Source: Arcicella sp040387735 (GTDB taxonomy: Bacteria > Bacteroidota > Bacteroidia > Cytophagales > Spirosomataceae). From it: a stretch of 64,000 nt of DNA. A program made the position numbers and the translations under genes. Positions 7,795 through 15,767 of the stretch are shown here, piece by piece (position 1 is the stretch's first letter; each line of letters starts with the position of its first letter). Below the pieces are notes generated by a model. That model did not search any database. It was not told where the DNA came from and was given only the letters and a program-made list of their open reading frames with translations. The stretch is taken from contig JAZKDE010000017.1 of NCBI GenBank assembly GCA_040387735.1, forward strand, positions 62,001 to 126,000, given 5' to 3'.

Positions 7795-8850
7795 TTACCG
7801 AATCACAGGGCATTTAATACTCGGAGCGATATGATATATAATTTTAAACGTCGTCAATACGTACATATCGTTGAGTTTTGATGAACTATTTCTTACGCCA
7901 CCAATTGTTCCATCAAGTTCCGGAAAACTACTAAATGGCGTTAAGTTCGGGTCGGAATAGGCCGGATTAACTTTTGTCGCATAATAATTACGGATAAAAG
8001 GTTCACGGTCTTTTCCAGTAAGAGCCGCATATTTTTCGTTTTCACGATGTCCCATCGCTGCTGATAATGAACTAAAACTGGCTAAGTCTGAAAGGTTGGC
8101 AAAATAGCCGCCTACATCATCCAGATAATCCGAAAAGGTATATCTAATCCCAACTTCAAATCCTAAATCCACATTTTTATTTAACTTATATTTTATCCCA
8201 GCACCAAACGGAATACTTACGTTGATGAGATTATAAGGTTGGTCGGTATAACCTGCTAATCCTTGTCCCTCGGTGTTGAGCGGCTGCAAACTTACCCATT
8301 CTCCTGGAGAAGCCTCTGAACCAGCATAATCCGTTGGAACTTTTGCGACTGGATTATGGTGAAAAACGGCAATTCCTGCGAATAAATATGGAATTATCTG
8401 CGGACGATTTCGATAACTTCTTGATTCGGGAATTAAATTATAAATACCCGTAAAAGCTAATTCTTGAATATCATTTCTGAAGTGAGCATTTCTCATATAT
8501 AATTGTTCAAGCCCTGCAACGCCTTCATATTTATTATCATCACCCGCAATTCTTACCCAAGTGAGACTCGCCCGACCACTAAAATGAGGTGTGAAATGAC
8601 GAGTAAAAGCAAAAGATGCATTCCAACGAATATTCTGTAAGGTAGATTTTATCGGGCGGTTAAAGGGAGCAACATCACCGTAATAATTTGCCGTACCTAT
8701 TCCGAAAGAAATATCAGAATGTTTTTCATACAAACTCTTTCTTTTTGAACCGTCGCCGTTAAATATTTTTGAGAAAAGTGACTGCGAAAAACAGGGATTT
8801 TCAAGTGATACGAAGAACATAAAAAGTAGATAAAATGGCATTTTTTTCAT
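7795..8850 (-). CDS. DUF6089 outer-membrane beta-barrel protein (PorG-like?)
   Basis: Outer-membrane protein with a signal peptide, MKKMPFYLLFMFFVSLENPCFSQ, when translation starts at 8850. An upstream ATG at 8928 is in frame but would put a 26-residue polar stretch before the signal peptide, so I prefer 8850. The segment SDISFGIGTANYYGDVAPFN begins a domain typical of DUF6089, with alternating beta-strand patterns such as IRWNASFAFTRHFTPHFSGRASLTW and VDLGFEVGIRYTFSDYLDDVGGYFAN. From memory, this family includes PorG-type proteins of the type IX secretion system, but I cannot show that this one has that role. It stands alone on the minus strand. Confidence 0.7.
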   Translation of the reverse strand: MKKMPFYLLFMFFVSLENPCFSQSLFSKIFNGDGSKRKSLYEKHSDISFGIGTANYYGDVAPFNRPIKSTLQNIRWNASFAFTRHFTPHFSGRASLTWVRIAGDDNKYEGVAGLEQLYMRNAHFRNDIQELAFTGIYNLIPESRSYRNRPQIIPYLFAGIAVFHHNPVAKVPTDYAGSEASPGEWVSLQPLNTEGQGLAGYTDQPYNLINVSIPFGAGIKYKLNKNVDLGFEVGIRYTFSDYLDDVGGYFANLSDLASFSSLSAAMGHRENEKYAALTGKDREPFIRNYYATKVNPAYSDPNLTPFSSFPELDGTIGGVRNSSSKLNDMYVLTTFKIIYHIAPSIKCPVIR

Positions 8851-9004
8851 TCCATTTTGTCCATTTGTTAATATCTGTCCACTATTTTTTTTCATCTGTT
8901 TTCCATGATTAATATTTTTTTTCATCACTGATTTTATGGGTTCGGTTTAATAACGATATTTAGTAAGGATTTATGTTATTCCAATGAGTAATCGGCAGAT
9001 ATTC

Positions 9005-9547
9005 TCAAATACTCATTCGTTTACGAAGCTCGGTAATATGAGCAGTATGGTGTTTCCCATGCCACGAATACATCCCCGTAACCGTGCGTAGTGCATTTAA
9101 ATGTTTAGTTTCGGGGTGCATAAATTTTCGGTCAAATTGTTCATCAGTCATTGATCTCAACAACATCACCCAACGCTGGTGCATAACCTCAAGCATTATC
9201 AATGACCACTCAATTGGAGCATTTTTTCCGTCTTCCAGTTCTGCCCAAAGTTGTTCTTCGTAGGGTTTTATTGTGGGCGTATTCTCGGTCAAAGCCAATT
9301 TAAAACGAATAAAAGCATTGGCATGAGAATCCGCCACGTGATTAACTGTCTGGCGAATCGTCCAACCTTCTGGACGGTAAGGAATCAATAATTGTGCCTC
9401 CGTTAGACCAGTCACTGCTTCACGGAGTAGCTTAGGTAATGCTTCAATATCTGCAATCCACTGTGTTAACATTTCAAGCGTGATGGTTTCTGGCTTTTTA
9501 AAACTCCCGATTGGATAGCGAAGTTGTTCTAAAGTTGGTTCTTGCAT
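9005..9547 (-). CDS. YfiT-like DinB-superfamily putative metal-dependent hydrolase/thiol transferase
   Basis: The 180-residue protein is a four-helix DinB-fold member of the YfiT group. The N-terminus LRYPIGSFKKPETIT is typical of that group. Three metal-ligand histidines are visible: one in TVNHVADSHANAFIRFKLAL (about 66-85) and the pair in YSWHGKHHTAHITEL near the C-terminus. Relatives have been called metal-dependent hydrolases or bacillithiol S-transferases; Bacteroidota are known to make bacillithiol, so a thiol-transfer detoxification role is reasonable but not proven. It is a single gene, followed on its 5' side by a kilobase without genes. Confidence 0.85.
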   Translation of the reverse strand: MQEPTLEQLRYPIGSFKKPETITLEMLTQWIADIEALPKLLREAVTGLTEAQLLIPYRPEGWTIRQTVNHVADSHANAFIRFKLALTENTPTIKPYEEQLWAELEDGKNAPIEWSLIMLEVMHQRWVMLLRSMTDEQFDRKFMHPETKHLNALRTVTGMYSWHGKHHTAHITELRKRMSI

Positions 9548-10146
9548 GGGTTTATTAGTTAGTTTTTTTCAAAAAATGCTTTTTCTTTGAAATTACACAT
9601 TCTCAAATTAATACAAGAATGTATTTCAACGGTATCTGGTAAACTTATTTGTGATTCAATGAGTAAATATGCTCAAATATCAAATTAAATATCTTTTTTG
9701 ATTCCCAAATGATATTTTACTATTTATCATTTCATTTGGGTTGAAATAATTTTTTTCTAAAAATAATTATATTTAATAAACTTACTTTTAGTATGATTTT
9801 AAGAAAAAATTGTACCCTTAAAAATTTACCAAAAGAAATATTTGGCATTACAATTTTATGTTGTATTATCGAATAACCATTTGTTAATATTAAATTCTTT
9901 TACCCAAAAGTCTAACGTTCTTTATAGAAAAAAGCCCGATTCATCTAAGTATAAATTCTTAGTGAAATTAGCACCAATGACGGTAAAATAGAAATGATAT
10001 ATTGTAAATGACAAAATACTTCATCAATAAACTACCCAAATTTCAATAAGTATTCTTAATACTTATTATTTATCTTAAAACTCATTAGCCATTAATTTGG
10101 CTATCAAAATATTTAATTTTTTGAGATTGTTTTTGGATATTTCCAT

Positions 10147-10181
10147 AAATCCTTTCCTCATTGGGGAAAGGATTTTTTTTA
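10147..10181 (+). terminator. Orphan Rho-independent terminator
   Basis: AAATCCTTTCC (10147-10157) pairs with GGAAAGGATTT (10165-10175), followed by T8. No upstream gene is visible on this strand within 600 bases. Confidence 0.75.
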
Positions 10182-10277
10182 TTCTATTTTACACTCAATT
10201 TATATCTATTTTAAGCATAATAGCCATAAAGTGAAAAAAAAAGTTAAGAAAGTTATATTTTATTTGTAGAATAAAAT

Positions 10278-10285
10278 TATCTTTG
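10278..10285 (+). promoter_or_regulatory. Candidate -7 box TATCTTTG in gene-free region
   Basis: It matches the Bacteroidota TAnnTTTG box exactly, but the only nearby TTG (10264-10266) is too close (11 bases) for a standard -33 element, so it stays tentative. Confidence 0.35.
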
Positions 10286-10439
10286 TCTGTATTTTAAACA
10301 ATAGCAGAAAAATACATCAAATAAAAGACTTTCTATTTGCTCTTAAATATCTGTTTTTGTGGTATTTATTTCAAATTCAATAATAATTTTATTACGCTTA
10401 AAAACTCCTCTTCCAAACAACTATTTAACGATGAAGTCC

Positions 10440-10475
10440 CGAAACCCCAACCAAAAGTTGGGGTTTTCGTTTTTA
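10440..10475 (+). terminator. Orphan Rho-independent terminator or leader attenuator
   Basis: CGAAACCCCAAC (10440-10451) pairs with GTTGGGGTTTTCG (10457-10469) around CAAAA, followed by T5. It ends 82 bases before the META/DUF4377 gene, so it may end a small RNA or attenuate that gene. Confidence 0.75.
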
Positions 10476-10557
10476 TTAACCGTTTTCTACCGAAGGGCAT
10501 CATTTTTGCTGGTTTTGGGGTATCACTAAGTAAGTTATGTTAAACCCATAAAATCGT

Positions 10558-11283
10558 ATGAAAGTCAAACTACTAATTTGTTTGAGTGCTATTTTCTTGT
10601 GCTTCGCTCCCACTAAATCTCCCAAATTAAAAATCAAATCTCCATTTAGAAAGCTCTTTGTAGGTGCTAAAACCGTCGATTGTTCGGGTGAAGGGAAAAA
10701 CCGATGTATGATGGTAAAGAATTCTCCAGAAAAAAATTGGGAATATTTCTATGACCAAATTGAAGGCTTCAAACACGAACAAGGCTATGAATATCAACTT
10801 CTTATAGAAATTGTGGATGTCCCCGAAGGCTTGGAAGATGGTTCTTTATTTAAGTACGTTTTAAAAAGAGTTATCAGCAAAACGGCAATGGAATCCAACA
10901 AAATTGCGAGTAGTATTTTACCCGTAAATCCAGTTCCACCCATCAATAAAAGTAGAGCTACCGAATGGATTTTAACCGATTTCATTTACAAAAATAATGG
11001 TTTGGAAGCGAAAGGATTTGAAGCAACTCTAACCATGGATTTTGCTCAAAAAAAGGTATTTGGACAAGGACCATGCAATCGTTATTTTGGAACATTGCGG
11101 GATTTGGACAAAAATAGAGTACGTTTTGAAAATATTGGTAGTACAAAATCAGCCTGTGAAATAACAGATAAGGAAAAAGCATTTTTTGACTTATTACCCC
11201 TCACCAGAAACTATGTCATTGAAGGCAATAGAATGTACGTTTATCATGGTTCAGAATTACTTTTAGCGTTTAAGCGACGATAA
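10558..11283 (+). CDS. DUF4377 plus META-domain envelope protein (HslJ-like)
   Basis: The 241-residue product begins with a short signal peptide (MKVKLLICLSAIFLCFAPTKS). Residues about 35-110 contain the DUF4377 pattern: VDCSGEGKNRCMMVK, WEYFYDQIEGFKHEQGYEYQLLIE and LKRVISK. Residues about 130-240 form a META domain with WILTDF, LTMDFAQKKVFGQGPCNRYFG and ACEITDKEKAFFDLL, ending in ELLLAFKRR. META/HslJ proteins are small secreted or lipid-anchored beta-rich proteins tied to heat-shock or antibiotic stress in some bacteria; a ligand is not known. The two-domain order is common in Bacteroidota. It is monocistronic, possibly controlled by the leader terminator described upstream. Confidence 0.8.
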   Translation: MKVKLLICLSAIFLCFAPTKSPKLKIKSPFRKLFVGAKTVDCSGEGKNRCMMVKNSPEKNWEYFYDQIEGFKHEQGYEYQLLIEIVDVPEGLEDGSLFKYVLKRVISKTAMESNKIASSILPVNPVPPINKSRATEWILTDFIYKNNGLEAKGFEATLTMDFAQKKVFGQGPCNRYFGTLRDLDKNRVRFENIGSTKSACEITDKEKAFFDLLPLTRNYVIEGNRMYVYHGSELLLAFKRR

Positions 11284-11378
11284 ATTTGAGAAATAATTAT
11301 CCAGCAATAATATTTTCTTTTTTTTTTCTTAAACTTACCCAAAATTTTCATTCAAACCATCTTATAACAAATTAATTC

Positions 11379-12149
11379 ATGGGTAGATTCACAGGGAAAG
11401 TAGCTCTCGTTACGGGTAGTGGACGAGGTATAGGACGGGCAATTGCCGTTAGGTTAGCACAGGAAGGAGCAAATGTTGTAATTAACGATTTAAGAAATGA
11501 TGATAACGCAGCGGAAACGGTAAAACAAGTAGAAGCAACAGGCGTGAAAGCTCATTTTATTCAAGCAGACATTTCACAAGTTGAAGCAGTTACAGCAATG
11601 GTTGCCGAAGCCGTTGAAACTTTCGGGACTTTAGATATTTTGGTCAACAATGCAGGCGTAGAAATCAATGCTCCTTTTTGGGAAGTAACCGAAAAACAAT
11701 ACGATATAGTGATGGATGTGAATTTGAAGGGAATGTTTTTCCTTACGCAAGCCTTCGTTAGATACGTAAAAGAAAATAACCGAACTGGTGTAGTTGTCAA
11801 TAATTCTTCGGTACATGAAGAATTACCTTTCCCAAATTTTACGGCTTATTGTGCCAGCAAAGGCGGTATGCAAATGGTGATGAGAAACTTGGCGGTAGAA
11901 TTAGCTCCTTTGGGAATCAGAATTAATAATGTCGCCCCTGGAGCAATTAGAACGCCCATTAATGCTGATCTTTTGAGTAAACCTGAATTATTGGCAACCC
12001 TTCAAAATAATATTTCTCTCGCTCGTTTGGGCGAACCAGAAGATGTGGCGGCTGTAATTGCGTTCTTGGCTTCTGATGATGCCAAATACGTAACTGGCTC
12101 AACTTATTACGTTGATGGAGGCTTAACTTTCCATTATAAAGAGCAATAG
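11379..12149 (+). CDS. Short-chain dehydrogenase/reductase (FabG/glucose-dehydrogenase-like)
   Basis: A 256-residue classical SDR. The NAD(P)-binding TGSGRGIG lies at 12-19, NNAG near 89-92, the catalytic Ser in VVNNSSVHEELP and the Tyr-x3-Lys pair in YCASKGG. PGAIRTPI follows as in cofactor-side loops, and the C-terminal YVTGSTYYVDGGLTF closes the fold. The acidic residue after the second strand (VINDLRND) suggests NAD rather than NADP. The sequence looks like the glucose 1-dehydrogenase or 3-oxoacyl-ACP reductase subgroup; the true substrate cannot be read from it. It stands alone and converges on the SPOR lipoprotein gene. Confidence 0.88.
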   Translation: MGRFTGKVALVTGSGRGIGRAIAVRLAQEGANVVINDLRNDDNAAETVKQVEATGVKAHFIQADISQVEAVTAMVAEAVETFGTLDILVNNAGVEINAPFWEVTEKQYDIVMDVNLKGMFFLTQAFVRYVKENNRTGVVVNNSSVHEELPFPNFTAYCASKGGMQMVMRNLAVELAPLGIRINNVAPGAIRTPINADLLSKPELLATLQNNISLARLGEPEDVAAVIAFLASDDAKYVTGSTYYVDGGLTFHYKEQ

Positions 12150-12150
12150 T

Positions 12151-12193
12151 TTTTTAGGGTTGCCCACTTTTTGAAAGTTGGCAACCCTAAAAA
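12151..12193. terminator. Bidirectional palindromic terminator (TTGCCAACTTT family)
   Basis: TTTTTAGGGTTGCCCACTTT pairs with GAAAGTTGGCAACCCTAAAAA around a small loop, giving T-runs on both strands between convergent genes. The stem core recurs in the hairpin at 33447-33481. Confidence 0.85.
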
Positions 12194-12197
12194 AACT

Positions 12198-12794
12198 CTA
12201 CTTAACCATAATTCCCTTCTTAATTTCAACTCTATCAGGCAAAATCATGGCCGAAGGATATAAATCTTTCAAATCAGCAAAATAGCGTTCTGCGTCCATT
12301 CTGTTTAAGAAATCACCAATTTTTACTTTATAAATCGGTTGTTGATAACTCAAATACGGAAAAATTTCTGGGTATTTTTGGTACGTATAAATTTTGGCAT
12401 CATCCGCCGATTTACGGTCGTTGCCAACATAAATCTGAATTCTGAAACCATTGGTAAATTTGATACTTTTATTCCGCATCGCAATGGTATCCAAAATGGC
12501 ATCAAGTCGTTTATTTACGTGCATTGGAGCATCCGAAAACGGAGACTTTGAAGCCTGTATGGGCTGAGAATTCCCCGAAGTTGTATTTGCATCTCCTTCA
12601 TTTGATGACTTAAATTTGGGGCGATACTGAGACAAATCTTCTTCTAAAGTATTATCATTTTTCTTTGGGAATGCTTGACTTGCAGAAGTTCCAGAAGATG
12701 ACCCAGAATTATTTCCTCCAGAAACAACTTTCGAGGCACAAGCACTGGCAAAAAGCCACAAAATCAACAAAAAAACAGGATTATAACGTTGCAT
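12198..12794 (-). CDS. SPOR-domain lipoprotein
   Basis: The 198-residue precursor has a lipoprotein signal, MQRYNPVFLLILWLFASAC, with the lipobox ending in Cys19. A long Ser/Gly/Asn-rich linker (about 20-100) follows. Residues about 110-195 form a SPOR domain: NGFRIQIYVGNDRKSADDAKIY, YKVKIGDFLNRMDAERYFADLK and SAMILPDRVEI. SPOR domains bind denuded peptidoglycan glycan strands, often at division sites, so the protein should sit in the periplasm anchored to a membrane by lipid. It is the only gene of its unit, and convergent with the SDR gene. Confidence 0.85.
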   Translation of the reverse strand: MQRYNPVFLLILWLFASACASKVVSGGNNSGSSSGTSASQAFPKKNDNTLEEDLSQYRPKFKSSNEGDANTTSGNSQPIQASKSPFSDAPMHVNKRLDAILDTIAMRNKSIKFTNGFRIQIYVGNDRKSADDAKIYTYQKYPEIFPYLSYQQPIYKVKIGDFLNRMDAERYFADLKDLYPSAMILPDRVEIKKGIMVK

Positions 12795-12895
12795 AAAATT
12801 CAGTGATGATTATTCTCTGGTTATTTTGAATGGAAACCTCTGTTAAACGAGGTCAATTAAAGACAATGCTCAAAGATACAATTTTTGTTAAAAAC

Positions 12896-12925
12896 TTGAA
12901 ATACCCTTCGCTCATTGTAACTTTG
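12896..12925 (+). promoter_or_regulatory. Bacteroidota-type promoter for murB
   Basis: TTG at 12896-12898, a 19-base spacer and a perfect TAACTTTG at 12918-12925 match the TTG/TAnnTTTG consensus. Transcription should start near 12932 and leave an approximately 85-base leader. Confidence 0.65.
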
Positions 12926-12950
12926 TCCTTGTACATTTAGTGAATTAGTA

Positions 12951-12999
12951 ATTTGTGATTTAGTGGTTTTTGGACGAAAATAAACACCAAATCACAAAT
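12951..12999. repeat. Inverted repeat in the murB leader
   Basis: ATTTGTGATTTAGTG (12951-12965) is complementary, with one mismatch, to CACCAAATCACAAAT (12985-12999). It would form a hairpin in the 5' leader, 19 bases before the murB ATG. Confidence 0.6.
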
Positions 13000-13018
13000 C
13001 AAATTTCACCATTAAAAT

Positions 13019-14035
13019 ATGACGATACTACAAAATATTTCCCTAAAACCTTATAATACCTTCGGATTGGATGCTACGGCTAAATTTTTCGTAGAAATCC
13101 AGTCTGTTGAAGAACTGGTGAATGTACTACAAAATCCAGACTTTCAAACGGTCGAAAAACTATTTTTGGGTGGTGGTAGTAATATACTTTTGACGAAAGA
13201 TTTTGACGGATTGGTCGTCAAAATTAATCTCAAAGGTATTGATAAAAACGTTGAAGACAACACTCACATCTATATACAAGCAGGTGCGGGCGAAGTTTGG
13301 CACGAATTAGTGATGTATTGCGTTGAACATCAATACGCTGGCATGGAAAATCTTTCCTTAATTCCAGGAACAGTTGGTGCTGCCCCGATGCAAAATATTG
13401 GTGCGTATGGCGTAGAAATCAAAGATATTTTTGAAGAATTGCAGGCTTTGAATTTAGAAACCTTAGAAATCGAAACTTTTAAATTAGCCGATTGTCATTT
13501 TGGCTATCGTGAAAGTGTTTTCAAGCATCAATTTAAAGGAAAATACGTCATTACTTCCGTTATATTTAAGTTGAATAAAATTCCCGTTTATAGAGTTGCC
13601 TACGGTGATATTCAGAAAACGTTGGAAGAAATGGGCGTGAAAGAACTGAGCATCAAAGCCGTGAGTGATGCCGTTATCAGTATTCGAAAAAGCAAACTCC
13701 CTGACCCAGCCGAAATTGGGAATTCGGGCAGTTTCTTCAAAAATCCAGAAATTCCGAAAGTACAATACGATGAATTGAAAACACGTTTTGAGAACATTCC
13801 GAGTTACCCAATCAATGAAAGCACCGTGAAAGTACCCGCAGGTTGGCTCATTGAACAAGCAGGTTGGAAAGGATTCAGAGACGGAGAAATAGGTGTTCAC
13901 GCTCGTCAGGCATTGGTTTTAGTCAATTACGGTGGCGGAACTGGTGAACAAATCAAAGCGTTATCTCAGAAAGTACAAGCTTCTGTTTTTGAGAAATTTG
14001 GCATCAAATTATCGGCAGAAGTTAATTTTATATAG
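13019..14035 (+). CDS. murB: UDP-N-acetylenolpyruvoylglucosamine reductase
   Basis: FAD enzyme that reduces the enolpyruvyl group to give UDP-N-acetylmuramate in the cytoplasmic stage of peptidoglycan synthesis. Signatures in the 338 residues: an FAD pyrophosphate loop FLGGGSNILLTKDFDGLVV (about 49-67), the second loop LIPGTVGAAPMQNIGAYGVE (about 118-137), GYRESVFK, the catalytic-serine motif NSGSFFKNPE near 237 and the final Glu in LSAEVNF. The overall form (about 340 residues, with a domain ending in a long Tyr-loop insertion) is like the E. coli type I enzyme. It is driven by the promoter at 12896-12925. Confidence 0.96.
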   Translation: MTILQNISLKPYNTFGLDATAKFFVEIQSVEELVNVLQNPDFQTVEKLFLGGGSNILLTKDFDGLVVKINLKGIDKNVEDNTHIYIQAGAGEVWHELVMYCVEHQYAGMENLSLIPGTVGAAPMQNIGAYGVEIKDIFEELQALNLETLEIETFKLADCHFGYRESVFKHQFKGKYVITSVIFKLNKIPVYRVAYGDIQKTLEEMGVKELSIKAVSDAVISIRKSKLPDPAEIGNSGSFFKNPEIPKVQYDELKTRFENIPSYPINESTVKVPAGWLIEQAGWKGFRDGEIGVHARQALVLVNYGGGTGEQIKALSQKVQASVFEKFGIKLSAEVNFI

Positions 14036-14122
14036 TATAGGGTTTGAGTATTAGGATTTAGTCATTAGAAAGTTAGTCTTTCTATTTCTTTCACCTAATA
14101 CCCAACATCTAACCCCAAAAAT

Positions 14123-14932
14123 ATGAACATCCCAAAATTAAAAAACTTAGACAAAAATAATTTCTTCCTCATGGCAGGAAGTTGTGCAATTGAAAACCGT
14201 GATTTGGCTTTCGAAATTGCTGAAAAAATCAAAGGAATTACTGACCAGTTTGGTATTCCGTATATTTTTAAAGGCTCTTATCGCAAGGCAAACCGTACTA
14301 AATTGGATTCTTTTACGGGAATTGGTGACATTACGGCTTTGGAAATCTTGAAAGAAGTTGGTGAATTTTATGACCTGCCAACGGTTACAGATATTCACGA
14401 GTCACAAGAAGCAGCGATGGCGGCAAAGTACGTAGATGTTTTGCAAATTCCTGCATTTTTATGTCGTCAGACTGATTTATTGGCGGCCGCAGCTCAAACT
14501 GGGAAAGCCGTAAATATCAAAAAAGGACAATTTATGGCGGGAGTTTCGATGAAGTTCGCCGTTGAAAAAGTCCTGCACGAAAATCCAAATGCTCAGGTTT
14601 TCTTAACGGATAGAGGAAATTCTTTCGGCTACGGAGATTTAGTGGTTGATTACCGAAATATTCCCGAAATGCAAGCACATGGCGTTCCTGTGGTGATGGA
14701 TTGTACGCACTCGTTACAAAGACCTAATCAAGGTTCGGGCGTGACGGGCGGAAATCCTCAAATGATTGAAACCATTGCCAAAGCTGCCATTGCGGTTGGT
14801 GCGGAAGGTTTATTCATTGAAACGCATCCAAATCCTGCCATTGCCAAATCAGACGGTGCTAATATGTTACCATTAGACCAATTGGAAAGGCTATTAGAAA
14901 AATTAGTAAGAATTCGTGAAGAGATTGTTTAG
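14123..14932 (+). CDS. kdsA: 3-deoxy-8-phosphooctulonate (KDO8P) synthase
   Basis: Cytoplasmic aldolase-type enzyme that condenses phosphoenolpyruvate and arabinose 5-phosphate into KDO 8-phosphate for lipopolysaccharide. The 269 residues show FLMAGSCAIENRD (about 16-28), IPYIFKGSYRKANRTKLDSFTG (about 47-68), VTDIHESQEAA, LQIPAFLCRQTDLL, NIKKGQFMAG, LTDRGNSFGYGDLVVD and VVMDCTHSLQRP. The Cys in the SCAIE part and the Cys in MDCTHS are the residues used to classify metal dependence. It follows murB at a distance of 87 bases, with small word repeats between, and may be transcribed separately. The presence of kdsA supports a Gram-negative with LPS. Confidence 0.96.
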   Translation: MNIPKLKNLDKNNFFLMAGSCAIENRDLAFEIAEKIKGITDQFGIPYIFKGSYRKANRTKLDSFTGIGDITALEILKEVGEFYDLPTVTDIHESQEAAMAAKYVDVLQIPAFLCRQTDLLAAAAQTGKAVNIKKGQFMAGVSMKFAVEKVLHENPNAQVFLTDRGNSFGYGDLVVDYRNIPEMQAHGVPVVMDCTHSLQRPNQGSGVTGGNPQMIETIAKAAIAVGAEGLFIETHPNPAIAKSDGANMLPLDQLERLLEKLVRIREEIV

Positions 14933-15039
14933 TAATATAGGTTTTCAACGCGTCACAAAAACCCAAAGACAGCTTAAAAGCTGTCCTACATTAAATTAAA
15001 AATTCGTAAATTGCACGAAAATTCAAGCAGATAGTAAAA

Positions 15040-15615
15040 ATGATTTACCCCATAGTTGCATACGGAGACCCCGTTTTAAGAAAAGTTGCTGTTGATATTG
15101 ACAAATCTTTTGATGTAAAAAAGCTTTCAGAAGATATGTTTGAAACCATGTACAATGCTAAAGGTGTTGGCTTGGCTGCCCCACAAATCGGGCTAAATAT
15201 TCGTATGTTCGTGGTGGATGGTCGTCCATTTAATGAAGGTGAGGATATGGAAGAACGTGATAAAGACCCTTCATTAATTGATTTCAAAAAGGTTTTTATC
15301 AACGCCGAAATTTTGGAAGAAGACGGAGACGATTGGGGATTTGAAGAGGGCTGTTTATCAATTCCAGACATTCGTGAGGACATTTATCGCCCTGAATACG
15401 TGACGATTAGATATTTTGATGTCGATTGGAATGAGCATACTGAAGAATACGAAGGACTTGCGGCTCGTATTATTCAACACGAATATGACCATATTGACGG
15501 AATCCTTTTCACTGACCATTTAAATCCCGTAAAAAAGCGAATGTTGAAAAATAAACTCGCTAAAATTACAAAAGGGCGAGTGGATGTGGACTATAAAATG
15601 AAATTCCCTAAATAG
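15040..15615 (+). CDS. def: Peptide deformylase
   Basis: Metalloprotease that removes the formyl group from nascent proteins. All three signatures are present in the 191 residues: GVGLAAPQIG at 42-51, EGCLSIP at 103-109 with the metal ligand Cys105, and QHEYDH at 146-151 with the two metal-ligand histidines and catalytic Glu148. A short acidic insertion (EGEDMEERDKDPS, about 66-78) sits between motifs 1 and 2 and is common in Bacteroidota enzymes. It follows kdsA and has its own terminator downstream. Confidence 0.96.
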   Translation: MIYPIVAYGDPVLRKVAVDIDKSFDVKKLSEDMFETMYNAKGVGLAAPQIGLNIRMFVVDGRPFNEGEDMEERDKDPSLIDFKKVFINAEILEEDGDDWGFEEGCLSIPDIREDIYRPEYVTIRYFDVDWNEHTEEYEGLAARIIQHEYDHIDGILFTDHLNPVKKRMLKNKLAKITKGRVDVDYKMKFPK

Positions 15616-15646
15616 CAGTATAAGATTTCACATGACCTGAGATTTT

Positions 15647-15681
15647 AAAAAAGCCATGAATTAAGTTCATGGCTTTTTTAT
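15647..15681 (+). terminator. Rho-independent terminator after def
   Basis: AAAAAAGCCATGAA pairs with TTCATGGCTTTTTT around a short loop and ends in T6. Confidence 0.85.
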
Positions 15682-15767
15682 TTACCCTTATTGCGGTAGA
15701 TTTGGAAGATTTTAATCGTTTATTCATAAAATTATCATTTTCAAAAATTACTCTTCAATACTAAACA

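Larger units (their letters stand above)
9548..10557. other. 1-kb gene-free AT-rich region with two orphan terminators
   Basis: No convincing protein-coding frame exists here on either strand. Two plus-strand terminators (10147-10181 and 10440-10475) have no gene in front of them. A perfect -7 box TATCTTTG lies at 10278-10285, although a TTG at the usual 17-23 base distance is missing. The stretch from about 10290 to 10475 could therefore be a small RNA of roughly 185 nt or the attenuated leader of the META gene at 10558. The part from 9600 to 10100 is simple AT-rich sequence in which I see nothing more than a small palindrome near 9947 (CTAAG..CTTAG). Confidence 0.5.

Noticed and set aside
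10337..10543. A 68-codon open frame in the 1-kb gap
   Set aside because: It spans a strong terminator hairpin, has skewed composition and no recognisable motif; a non-coding reading is more likely.
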